NCBI GenBank assembly: GCA_937915975.1
Contig: CALGGL010000165.1
Coordinates: 1 to 19,044 of the forward strand
Direction: 5' to 3'
Length of the DNA stretch: 19,044 bases
DNA from: an uncultured Lachnospiraceae bacterium
GTDB taxonomy: Bacteria; Bacillota; Clostridia; Lachnospirales; Lachnospiraceae
Shown here: positions 1 through 8,800 of the stretch, one piece after another
Layout: each line of letters opens with the position of its first letter
Numbering within the stretch: position 1 is the first letter of the stretch
Notes under the pieces: generated by a model
Databases searched by the model: none
What the model saw: only the letters and a program-made list of their open reading frames with translations
Told to the model about the DNA's origin: nothing
Program-made: the position numbers and the translations under genes

Positions 1-33
1 TGACTGGAGTTCAGACGTGTGCTCTTCCGATCT
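1..33. other. Illumina TruSeq read-2 adapter left on the contig end
   Basis: The first 33 bases start TGACTGGAGT and end CTCTTCCGATCT. They match the TruSeq read-2 adapter without its first G. This is synthetic sequence, not genome. Biological sequence begins at base 34. The reading frame of the neighbouring histidine kinase passes through it on the minus strand and adds the artificial residues RSEEHTSELQS. Confidence 0.98.
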
Positions 34-1053
34 ATCTCTTACCGATATCATTGAATAGACATTATTTTTCGAATAAGCTACATCTATACTGCTTCCATAC
101 TCCGAATGTTCTATGCAGTTTTTTATTATATTTGTAACAGCCTCTGTCTGCCATCTGAAATCACAGGTAATGCCCGCACTGTCATCACCTTTAATATTTA
201 ATGTGATATTTTTCAGGTCGCAAAGTGTAGATACATTCTGCGCTGCTTTTCCTACGATATCCTTTAGCAATACCTCATCCTTGATAAAATTAATCGTATC
301 AGCATCAAATTTTGAAAGCTTAAGTATGGACTGAACGAGGAAATTTATATTGGTTGTTTCCCTTTTTATATCTCTTATAAAGTCCTCTCTTAGAGCCTCA
401 TCCATATCAGGTTCTTCTATAAGATTATCAAGTATAACCAAAATCGAGGTAATCGGAGTTTTTAACTGATGTGATATATCCTCAAGAGATTTTTTGAGGT
501 TTCGCTTATCCTTTAAGGAATTATCTGCACTTTCCTTTAGCATAACTGTTGTCTTATAAATCTCATTTTTTAATATCGAGAGCTCATCCTCCGACATATC
601 ATCTATTTTAAGTGTGTAATTCTTACGGTTTATCTCCTCGATGTATCTGGTTATCTCTGATATTTCTTTATCCTTTCTTCTATTAAAAATTAAAAAAGCG
701 ACCAAAAGAAAGGATCCAAATGATATGATAATTAAAATATTTATCCAAAATAATCTTTGATGTATCTTATCATTTATCAAAACGGCAGAGTCTTTTTCGA
801 TATCCAAAATGTATCTTCTTAAAAACTCTCCACTTGATTTATCGCTATTAAGTATCTCTACAATCTCAGCATCACTTACATCAGGATATTTTTCTTTTAC
901 CGCTTCGATAATTGCCTCAAGCTTTTCATTATAATTTTTTGTATATATCCTGTATTCATAGACATTAAAAACTACAGTCATAGCTGTAAACAGCAAAAAT
1001 ATGACTGCAGTTATAAGTAAATATCTTTTTAGCTTTACCTTATTTTTCATCAT
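34..1053 (-). CDS. Two-component sensor histidine kinase, C-terminus missing
   Basis: This is a membrane sensor kinase that would phosphorylate the response regulator encoded just upstream. 340 residues are visible. Transmembrane helix 1 is about residues 10-30, an extracytoplasmic segment of about 70 residues follows, and helix 2 is about 102-124. A HAMP-like linker and coiled coil lead to the H-box SLEDISHQLKTP with phospho-acceptor His195, then an N-box (NIIKNCIEHS, Asn312). The G1, F and G2 boxes are absent because genomic sequence stops at base 34, just where the DxGxG motif would start. The ATG at 1051-1053 overlaps the end of the regulator gene by 14 bases; an adjacent ATG at 1048-1050 is an alternative start. 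The overlap implies translational coupling. The short sensor loop and the adjacent FtsX-type transporter fit a kinase that senses through the transporter, as in BceS-like systems, but this is inferred from context. Confidence 0.93.
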
Positions 1054-1702
1054 CGATTCTATATCCTACACCTTTTACGGTTGTTATAATATCTGTTCCG
1101 AGCTTCTCTCTTATCCTTTTAAAATAAACCGTCACAGTATGGTCATCCACATCATTTCCGGTCCATTCCCAAATCTTATCAAGTATTACATTTCTCGTCA
1201 CAACCTTATTTAAATCAAGGAATAAAAGATTTAAAAGCTTTAACTCAAGCGGTGAGAGCTCTATGATATCATCACCACGCAAAACAGTCATCTTATCCAT
1301 ATCAAAGGTTATATCCTTGACGGTTACCGTCTCCGTCTTCTTGTGCCTTAGAAGAATTTTATTGATTCTTGCAAGAAGCTCTTTAGTGGAAAACGGCTTT
1401 GTCACATAGTCCTCTGCACCTATATCAAGACCTCTTACGATACACTCCTCATCATCCTCTGCGGTAAGAAAAATCGTAGGTATATCATAAGCCTTGATAT
1501 GCTTTTCATATAAATCAAATCCGTTACCGTCCGGCAGGGTTATATCAAGGATAATCAAATCAATGCTTGATTTATTATCCTCGATATACTTACACGCTGT
1601 CCTAAAAGAGGTCCTGAACTTAAACTCATACCCCTTCTTTTCAATTGCATACGAAAGACCCTTTATAATTGTATCGTTATCTTCTACCAGTAAAACAGTC
1701 AT
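1040..1702 (-). CDS. OmpR/PhoB-family response regulator
   Basis: This is a DNA-binding response regulator of 220 residues, normal for the family. The receiver domain is about residues 1-118: acidic pocket Glu8/Asp9, phospho-acceptor Asp53 in ILDITLPDG, Thr80 and Lys102 (TKPF). The winged-helix domain (about 125-217) ends in the typical VKGVGYRI. A GAGG ribosome site lies six bases before the ATG. The kinase gene overlaps its 3' end, so the two form one system. Likely targets are the upstream ABC transporter genes, whose promoter carries a direct repeat suited to this family. A TATAAT box at 1729-1734 may give the regulator and kinase their own promoter in addition to read-through from the permease gene. 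Confidence 0.96.
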   Translation of the reverse strand: MTVLLVEDNDTIIKGLSYAIEKKGYEFKFRTSFRTACKYIEDNKSSIDLIILDITLPDGNGFDLYEKHIKAYDIPTIFLTAEDDEECIVRGLDIGAEDYVTKPFSTKELLARINKILLRHKKTETVTVKDITFDMDKMTVLRGDDIIELSPLELKLLNLLFLDLNKVVTRNVILDKIWEWTGNDVDDHTVTVYFKRIREKLGTDIITTVKGVGYRIDDEK

Positions 1703-1728
1703 AATAACCTCATCAAAAATACATAATT

Positions 1729-1734
1729 ATTATA
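1729..1734 (-). promoter_or_regulatory. Possible -10 box for the regulator/kinase pair
   Basis: On the minus strand these bases read TATAAT, 26 bases before the regulator ATG. The best -35 match, TTGTGT at 1751-1756 with a 16-base spacer, lies inside the neighbouring inverted repeat and matches TTGACA only in its first three bases. This is a candidate internal promoter. Confidence 0.4.
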
Positions 1735-1740
1735 CAGAAC

Positions 1741-1823
1741 AGGTGCCATGACACAATTTAGGTGCTAAGCAAATCGTGAGCGACAGCGAGATTTGCGTGT
1801 ACCTAAATTGTGTCATGGTACCT
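1741..1823. repeat. Long inverted repeat (hairpin) between permease and regulator genes
   Basis: The outer arms, 1741-1765 and 1799-1823, pair over 25 positions with only two G-T wobbles. An inner stem, 1769-1775 with 1790-1796, continues the hairpin, and about 14 bases form the loop. There is no T-run on either side, so it is not a standard terminator. It is intergenic, compact and nearly perfect, like a small non-autonomous repeat or an mRNA-processing hairpin. It lies in the transcript between the permease stop and the regulator start, where it could set different expression levels for transporter and sensor genes. Confidence 0.85.
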
Positions 1824-1833
1824 AAATGATATA

Positions 1834-4647
1834 TCAGATGTTTTCATTCCTTATGGTTTCAATTGTGTTTTGTTTATTTATCTTACTCATTGAATATCTC
1901 ATTATACCTGCTATAAGCAAGAATACTACAAGTACAGCCATAATTACCGCCATATAAGGAACCGCAAATGCAAGGCCCTCATCCCTGCCAAGCTTTGTAT
2001 ATATAATATATGATAACAAAAGTCCCACAGGAAGTCCATACAATAAAGATTTCGTTCCCATAAATGCACTTTCGAGCCTTATCATATGATTAAATTCCTT
2101 TGTGGTCATACCGACTGACTTAAGCATTGCAAATTCCTTTTTCCTAAGCTCCATGTTGGTTGTTATGGTATTAAATATATTGGTTATACCGATAAGCGAG
2201 ATAACAATTATGAAACCATACAGGAATATCGCTACAAGTAAGAATAAATTTCTCATCTGTCTTGCGCTTTCTGCAACATTTTCTATATATACACTATAAT
2301 CTGCATCCTTAAACACCTTTTCAATATCATCCTGAAGCTTATCCGGTTTATCCGAGCTGTAAACTGCTACAAGATCCGGAATATCCATCCCAACGCTGTT
2401 ATAATACTCCTCTGATATTATTATAAAAGCTGAATACTCATTTACACAGAAAGGAAATGTATCTGCCAAATATCCTACATCCAAATTTATTTCCTTATCT
2501 CCAAAAAGTGTGCCGCTTAAAGAATCACCTTTAGCTGCATCAAATTTTCTTGCTCTGTATTTATGCTCCTTTCCATCCTCATCATAAGCCATTATCTTGA
2601 TATTGTCTGCAAGGATTCCCTTATCATATACCTCCTCATACTTAAGTCCGAGGGAATCTATATAGCTTCTGTAAGTCTTATCATCCGGTACAATTACCTC
2701 AACATATATATCAGCCTCTTCTCCATCATACCACTCATCATATCTCATAAGCTCCTTATATTTATCCGAATATTTTAAGCTTGAATCATGTAAGGTTGTT
2801 TCTCTATAAAACGCACATTCCTTTATATTATCGAAATTAGAGGTACTGTTAAGCATTTCATAAATCTCATCATCATCCGTAAATTGACCACCGCTTGAAT
2901 AATGAGTATATATGTTGACAGACACATCGTATTCACGTATATCAACCTGATGTCTGACCAGATTAAATGCCATCTTCATAAAGGATGAAAGTGCCACAAA
3001 TATTATAACCGAAACAGTTATGGAAATGATGGTTGTACGGTACTTCTTTTTATTTCTCTTAAGGTTCTTATAGGAAATCTCACCGCCCATACCAAATATA
3101 TTTTTGATTAGTTTAGGGCTCTTTAGCTTCTTGGCCTTAACCTTGATATCACCACTGTTTCTAATCGATACAATAGGTGAAACCCTTGAAGCCTTAAATG
3201 CGCTTCTAAAGGCGGAAAGGTATATGGTAATCGCTCCAAGTATTACGGAAATAACTATCGCTATAACAGATGGAGAAAATACCAAAAAGCCTGTATTTCC
3301 AAAAAGCTCATCCACCATAAGCAGATTACTTACCTTAATAAGTATAAATGAAGCAAGCTCTCCGCAAAGTACGCCAAGAGGTATACCTATCAAACCAAGT
3401 ATAAGTGCCTCATACATGACATTTTTTCTGATCTGCTTTTTGGTTGCACCGACACTTCTAAGCATGCCATACTCCCTGATTTTTTCGGTTATTGATATAT
3501 CAAAGGAATTCTTGATGCAAAACACCGATGTGACAATTATTATAATGCAGACTATAACTACCACGATACCAAAGCCGCCAAGAGTTTCCTTGCTTAACGG
3601 ATTATCTTCAAGTTCTATAAGATAGTAGTTAAAATCAAATGAATATCTTATATCCTTTAACAATTCAAAGACCTGCTGGTATTCCTCTTCCGAATTAAAA
3701 TCACCCTTCTCATATTTTTCGTAAATTCCGGAATCTATGCCCAATATACCTGCTGTAATCTTATATGCATCCTTTAAGACCTTTTTCTTATAACGTACAT
3801 AAACCTGGACCTTGCCCTGCATATCCTCTTCATCTATATGCGTTATAAATGTATAGCCCGGTGCCTCATAGTCCTCCATGCTTGGTCTTTCACATATACC
3901 GACTACAATATAGGTTTTTGTTTCTGTATCTACAATGCTTTCGCTGTAGTCCTTATATTCATCATATATTTCATCATCTGATACCTCGTCGGATGAATTT
4001 TCATTTTCTATTGTATCTTCTTCTTTTTCGTCACTACCCATATCAGCTTCATCGCTATCAGTGTCTGTAGTCTCATCTCCATAAGACTCTTCATCATTCA
4101 TATACTCAAGCTCTGAACTTGTGATATAAGGATTATACTGGGTAAGCTCATTACCCTCACTGTCCATTCTCTTTCCAACATCAAGAGTTATGGTATCACC
4201 TACGGAAAGACTGACTCTTCCGTTTGTCTTTAAATGTGTAGGTATAACAATCTCATTTTCATTTTCTGGAAATCTTCCTTCAACCAGATTGATTCCAAGC
4301 TTTTTTTCGGATTCATCTGTAAAGCCCATCACAAATGCGTAAGGCTTATATTCATTTTTTGAATCGGAAAGCACTGCATATCCTACATTTTCAACCAGAT
4401 AGGTATCTTCAACACTTCTGTTATTTTTGATATTAACAACTTCCTCGTAAGGCACATCTCTAAAGCTTACGTGATAATCTCCCTTTTGCCTTTTCTCATA
4501 TTTAATCATTGAATCGATAAAGCTTTGAAACATGGTTGCAACAGCTGTTATGAGTGCAACCGAAAGCATAATACCGATTATCGTAACAATCGTTCTTTTT
4601 TTATTTAACTTTAAATCCTTTATTGTCAGCTTTTTAAGTACATTCAT
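1834..4647 (-). CDS. FtsX/MacB-type ABC transporter permease
   Basis: This is a large permease of 937 residues that pairs with the ATPase encoded four bases upstream. Eight membrane helices can be read: one near residues 18-40, a large external domain, three in the middle of the protein, a fifth beginning the second half, then another external domain and three at the C-terminus. This is two FtsX-like units in tandem. The first external domain holds a very acidic stretch (about 184-240, 27 Asp/Glu in 57 residues) that looks like an insertion. AGG, six bases before the ATG, can serve as ribosome site. With the adjacent regulator and kinase this resembles peptide-antibiotic or envelope-stress transporters. 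The substrate cannot be read from the sequence. Confidence 0.93.
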   Translation of the reverse strand: MNVLKKLTIKDLKLNKKRTIVTIIGIMLSVALITAVATMFQSFIDSMIKYEKRQKGDYHVSFRDVPYEEVVNIKNNRSVEDTYLVENVGYAVLSDSKNEYKPYAFVMGFTDESEKKLGINLVEGRFPENENEIVIPTHLKTNGRVSLSVGDTITLDVGKRMDSEGNELTQYNPYITSSELEYMNDEESYGDETTDTDSDEADMGSDEKEEDTIENENSSDEVSDDEIYDEYKDYSESIVDTETKTYIVVGICERPSMEDYEAPGYTFITHIDEEDMQGKVQVYVRYKKKVLKDAYKITAGILGIDSGIYEKYEKGDFNSEEEYQQVFELLKDIRYSFDFNYYLIELEDNPLSKETLGGFGIVVVIVCIIIIVTSVFCIKNSFDISITEKIREYGMLRSVGATKKQIRKNVMYEALILGLIGIPLGVLCGELASFILIKVSNLLMVDELFGNTGFLVFSPSVIAIVISVILGAITIYLSAFRSAFKASRVSPIVSIRNSGDIKVKAKKLKSPKLIKNIFGMGGEISYKNLKRNKKKYRTTIISITVSVIIFVALSSFMKMAFNLVRHQVDIREYDVSVNIYTHYSSGGQFTDDDEIYEMLNSTSNFDNIKECAFYRETTLHDSSLKYSDKYKELMRYDEWYDGEEADIYVEVIVPDDKTYRSYIDSLGLKYEEVYDKGILADNIKIMAYDEDGKEHKYRARKFDAAKGDSLSGTLFGDKEINLDVGYLADTFPFCVNEYSAFIIISEEYYNSVGMDIPDLVAVYSSDKPDKLQDDIEKVFKDADYSVYIENVAESARQMRNLFLLVAIFLYGFIIVISLIGITNIFNTITTNMELRKKEFAMLKSVGMTTKEFNHMIRLESAFMGTKSLLYGLPVGLLLSYIIYTKLGRDEGLAFAVPYMAVIMAVLVVFLLIAGIMRYSMSKINKQNTIETIRNENI

Positions 4648-4650
4648 ATC

Positions 4651-5319
4651 CTATACCTCGCTTAACCTTCCATCTTCTATCCTGATAATCCTGTCTGCCA
4701 TCTTGGCAATCTCCATGTTATGTGTAATCATTACAATAGTTTGTGCTCTCTCCTTATTGGACTTCTTAAGCAGTGCAACTATCTCATCACTTGACCTTGA
4801 ATCAAGATTTCCTGTCGGCTCATCCGCAAGGATAATCGACGGATTGGTTATAAGCGCACGACCTATTGAAGTTCTCTGCTGCTGTCCTCCTGAAAGTTCA
4901 TGAGGCAGATGCTTTCTTCTGTCCGTAAGTCCCAAAAGCTTAAGCAGCTCGTCAAGATTCTTCTTATCTACATCCTTATTATCAAGTGAAAGAGGAAGAG
5001 TTATATTTTCCTCGACATTGAGTATAGGTATAAGATTGTAGAACTGGTATATAAGTCCTACCTGTCTTCTTCTAAAAATTGCCAGCTTGTCATCATCAAG
5101 CTCGGATATATCCTTTCCGTCTATAATGACCTTCCCCGAGGTAGGTCTGTCTACACCGCCGATAAGATGAAGCAGTGTCGACTTACCACTTCCCGATGCT
5201 CCCACTATCGCAACAAACTCACCCTTTTCTACTGAAAAAGAAGCATGATCAAGCGCCACAACCTCGGCTTCATCCTTTCCGTATATCTTTGTTAAATCCT
5301 CTACTCTCAAAATTTCCAT
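4651..5319 (-). CDS. ABC transporter ATP-binding protein (LolD/MacB/BceA type)
   Basis: This is the cytoplasmic ATPase subunit that powers the adjacent FtsX-type permease. Its 222 residues are typical for the family. Motifs in order: Walker A GASGSGKST (40-48), Q-loop Gln92, signature LSGGQ (142-146), Walker B IILADEP (162-168) followed by the D-loop region TGNLDS, and switch His200. All are intact. The start has a good ribosome site, AAGGGAG, seven bases upstream. The stop codon lies three bases before the permease ATG, so the two are translated together. The gene is first in an operon whose promoter is at about 5423-5451. Confidence 0.97.
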   Translation of the reverse strand: MEILRVEDLTKIYGKDEAEVVALDHASFSVEKGEFVAIVGASGSGKSTLLHLIGGVDRPTSGKVIIDGKDISELDDDKLAIFRRRQVGLIYQFYNLIPILNVEENITLPLSLDNKDVDKKNLDELLKLLGLTDRRKHLPHELSGGQQQRTSIGRALITNPSIILADEPTGNLDSRSSDEIVALLKKSNKERAQTIVMITHNMEIAKMADRIIRIEDGRLSEV

Positions 5320-5384
5320 ACTGAAACTCCCTTCTTAAATCTTGTAACAAGAATCGCAATCCCTGCCACATCCTCATATGACAT
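5307..5384 (-). CDS. Possible 25-residue leader peptide overlapping the ATPase start
   Basis: A small open frame begins about 32 bases after the predicted transcription start. It reads MSYEDVAGIAILVTRFKKG and then six more residues ending WKF, and its stop lies 13 bases inside the ATPase gene in another frame. AAGG lies nine bases before its ATG. The overlap would allow translational coupling. There is no comparative evidence, and an untranslated leader is equally possible. Confidence 0.25.
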   Translation of the reverse strand: MSYEDVAGIAILVTRFKKGVSVWKF

Positions 5385-5422
5385 GTACGTAATCCTTGTC
5401 ACACTTTTATTAACTTGCTGTC

Positions 5423-5451
5423 ATTATAACTCACCCAAAGTTACAACAAAG
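5423..5451 (-). promoter_or_regulatory. Promoter of the ABC transporter / two-component operon
   Basis: A perfect TATAAT lies at 5423-5428 on the minus strand, about 100 bases before the ATPase ATG. The -35 region is poor: CTTTGT at 5446-5451 with a 17-base spacer. It falls inside a direct repeat. A weak -35 covered by an activator site is the usual form of promoters switched on by OmpR/PhoB regulators. Confidence 0.65.
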
Positions 5452-5455
5452 TTAC
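5436..5455 (-). promoter_or_regulatory. Tandem direct repeat, likely response-regulator operator
   Basis: GTAACTTTG occurs twice on the minus strand, at 5447-5455 and 5436-5444. The copies are identical and 11 bases apart, one helical turn. Known OmpR/PhoB operators are head-to-tail half-sites with this spacing. The repeat overlaps the -35 region upstream of a perfect TATAAT. The obvious candidate to bind is the regulator of the same operon. Confidence 0.6.
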
Positions 5456-5486
5456 TATTAAAAATATTTGTAATTTTATTATGAAA

Positions 5487-5579
5487 GCGCGAGACGGCGC
5501 TGCGTGCCGGTGGCACGCGTCCAGCGCGGACCGAGTCGGCAGACGAGAAGATCGAACCTTCGAGCCCCAAGGGGCTCGT
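5487..5579. other. GC-rich structured block of unknown nature
   Basis: About 93 bases of strongly GC-rich DNA sit in an AT-rich intergenic region. On the minus strand it contains the palindrome CGAGCCCCAAGGGGCTCG (5562-5579), a T-loop-like GGTTCGATC, and a long hairpin at 5498-5528 with stems GCGCT/AGCGC and GCGTGCC/GGCACGC. Its far end (5487-5498) repeats the last 12 bases of the tRNA-Gly gene. It lies downstream of the tRNA terminator. No coding potential is credible. It could be a structured RNA, a repeat family member or a remnant of integration at the tRNA. Confidence 0.6.
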
Positions 5580-5581
5580 TA

Positions 5582-5630
5582 TGCAAGAAAAAAAGGATAC
5601 CTACGAAGTAAGGTATCCTTTTTTCTTGCA
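5582..5630 (-). terminator. Intrinsic terminator after tRNA-Gly
   Basis: GGATACCT (5595-5602) pairs with AGGTATCC (5611-5618) around a short loop. A run of A on one side and a run of T on the other give a U-tail in both directions, and TGCAAG/CTTGCA extends the stem. It begins eight bases past the tRNA end and could work in both directions. Confidence 0.9.
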
Positions 5631-5637
5631 TAAAAAG

Positions 5638-5709
<72 letters not shown>

Positions 5710-5740
5710 ATTTGCTTGCCGTTTCATAACGACAAGACAT

Positions 5741-5769
5741 ATATTAACATAATGTTTTGATTGTGTCAA
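5741..5769 (-). promoter_or_regulatory. Promoter of tRNA-Gly
   Basis: On the minus strand a perfect TTGACA (5764-5769) is followed after 17 bases by TAATAT (5741-5746). Transcription would begin near 5734, about 25 bases before the tRNA. This is a vegetative Firmicute-type promoter. Confidence 0.85.
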
Positions 5770-5816
5770 CCGATTTTTTTCAAAAAACGATCGTAAAAAT
5801 CTGTTATAATTCGCAC

Positions 5817-8800
5817 TTAAGAATTCAGGTCAATATAGGTAGTGATAAGCTCGTGAATCTTTTCACAGTCATTTTCGGATATACTCTCATTTAAAACTGC
5901 CATAAAATCACTGTCCTCACCTATATAGGTCTTTTTATTAATCTCATTCATAATAACATGTGCATCGTCCGATACACTTTCACCCAAAAGTTCATCCAGC
6001 TTTCTAAGCATACCAATATCTATACCTGAGCCGTTACCCATATCCGCTTCTGCATCCTCTGCATCCTCTGTATCCTCTTTTTCCTCCACATCATAATCAG
6101 AAGCATTCTCTGCCGTATCAGCTTCATTTTGTGTAACGTTGTCGAGCTCATCTATATAATCAAGATACTCACCGATGCTGTTCATAAGCTCTTCCAGGTG
6201 AACAAGAAGCTTTTCGTAATTATTATTCATATAGGTTTTATTATCTGAATTAATCGCTGCCTCAATTCTTGCCGTTTCCTGTGAAAATACATAAGCACCC
6301 ACATTATAGCTTGATGCCTTAAGCGTATGAATTCTTTGCTTAAACCATCTGGTATCCGAGATACCGTGAGCTTCGATAATCTCTTTAAGATTGTTGTTCT
6401 TTTTATAAAATGAACGAAGTATCTTATTAAATACATCAATACTTCCGCCGATTTTCTCAATCGCCTTTTTTATATTTATTTTTTCTTCAAGCCTGTATAG
6501 TCCTTCGGCGTATTTTGAATTGCTTATATAATCGTCAACATTACTTGATTTCTCTTTTATCTTATCCTCAGGAAGACAGTCCTTTAAAATGGCAGCAACA
6601 CGTCTTACATCCATAGGCTTAAGAAGGGTTCCCGTAAAACCGTTTTCCAAAAGTACATCACTGTTGTCGGAAATGGTGTCATAATCAAGAGAGATAATAG
6701 GTAAAAGCATATACTTTTCCCCATCTAAGCTGCGAATCTCTTTCATAGTATCCGTACCGTTCATAACAGGCATAGCCAAATCCATGAAAACAACATCATA
6801 ATCATTATTCATAACCTTATCAATCGCTGCCATGCCTGATTCCGCTGTATCAATGCTCATCTCAAAGGAAAGAAGTGTTTTAACGGAAACCTCCCTGCTC
6901 ACTGCCTCATCATCCACAACAAGTGCCTTAACCGAAGGAAGCCACATCTTATCGGCAATCTCCTGTGAAACTATATCATCGATTTTTTCTCTGTCCCTGT
7001 CAATCTGGTTATCATCTGCAATTACCTGATTAAGTGACAATGTAAAATTAGAGCCTCCTCCATATACACTTTCAACTGATATATCTCCGTTCAAAAGCTT
7101 TGAATATCCCTTTGCAATGGCAAGCCCGATACCGTTTCCCTTGCTAATATTGTTCTTCCTGTTATCAACTATACTGTAAACCTCAAATATGTCCGAAAGT
7201 CTTTCCTCCGAAATACCTATACCCGTATCCGAGATAGTGTAGCTTACACTGATTTCCTTTTCTTTAAAATCATAAGAATCAACGGAAATTGTAATAGACC
7301 CTTCTTTTGTATACTGAACGGCATTATCGATAAAAATCTTTAAAATACTTTCTATCTTTTCACTGTCACCGATTAAATTATCCGTAATGTTATCACCCAG
7401 TTCAACAAACAGCTTAATATTCTCCGGATCAATATTTTCCTTTGCATATTCCGACAGATTAAATACAATGGAAGAAACAGAATACGGCGCATCTGTTCTT
7501 TCTATTCTTCCCGCTTCTATCTTCGCAAGAAGAATTATATCATCAACCTTGTCAAGTATTCCGCTTCCTATATCATATATATCCTGTACATTTTCCTTAT
7601 ACGCATCATCGGAATCCATAAGCTTGATAAGCTCCTCTGCCTTTGAAATCATAGCATTTACCGGAGTTTTAATCTCATTACTCATATTTGCAAGGTAGTC
7701 ATTTTTAGCAGTGCTTGTTTTTATGACCTCCTCATGTTCTTTGGAAAGCTCCTCAAGCTCCTTATTCTTGCTCCTTATACTCTTTCTCATTCGTAAAATA
7801 CCTATAACAATAAGAAGCGAGACGACAAGTATAGCTCCAACTATAATTATTTTTGAAACAGGATTTTCCGAAAAACTGTTTTCCTTTTCAACAGTAAATG
7901 AAATTTCATTCTCACAAGGAGTACCGTCGCCGTTATATGCATTTATATGAAATGTATATATTCCGCCTTCAAGGTTTGTGTATACAGCCTGCATCGTATC
8001 CTTTCCGGATATTAGTATAGGTTCGGTATCAAACCCTTCCAGTCTGTATTCAACCACGATATCTCCCCTGTTGCAATAGCTGAACACGGCAAAATCGATT
8101 GTAATCTTTGAGACATCACTTCCGACCTTAAGACCGTTTGCCAAATCATCAAATTCATATCTTTGTCCGTCAACATCGACCGCAGTAACTCGTATCTTCG
8201 GTGCAATCTGGTTATATGTTATATTTTTTGTATCAAGAGAACATATACCTGTATTACAGCAAACATAAAGCACACCGTTTTTATCCATATAGGAATTACT
8301 GTAAGCATTTATTGTTTTATTGAGTCCGTCATCAGAATCAAGATATCTTCCCGAAATTCCGTTTGAACCGAGAAGCTCCTCCTCTGTTGTTCTTAAAACT
8401 CCCATGGAGCTTATTATCCACACAAAATCATCATTTATAATTATGTCATAAATATTATTTGAATACTCAATATTGGATATCGTTCTGTACGTATCATTAT
8501 AAAATCCGAGTCCGTTATCGGTACCTATCCATAACCCCTTTTCGCCTTCTTCTATGGACGTTATCATACCGGCATTCATACCGCTTTCTTCATCGAAGCT
8601 ATCCACAATTTCATTGATATTTCTTTGGAATACATATAATACTCCGCCATCGGTACCTGCGTATAAATAACCATTATCATCCTGATATACGCACAATACA
8701 TTTTCATATCCCATGCCATCTTTTTTTCCAAAGGTATGCTGCACTTCACAATCCCTGTTTACAATCGCAATACCCTCATTTGTTGCAACAGCAAGGTTTC

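Noticed and set aside
3104..3625. Plus-strand frame of 173 codons inside the permease gene
   Set aside because: It is the hydrophobic antisense shadow of membrane helices; no ribosome site.
5770..5794. AT-rich hairpin CGATTTTTTTCAAAAAACG after the hybrid sensor gene
   Set aside because: The stem is almost all A-T pairs, so it was not called as a terminator, though it may weakly serve as one.
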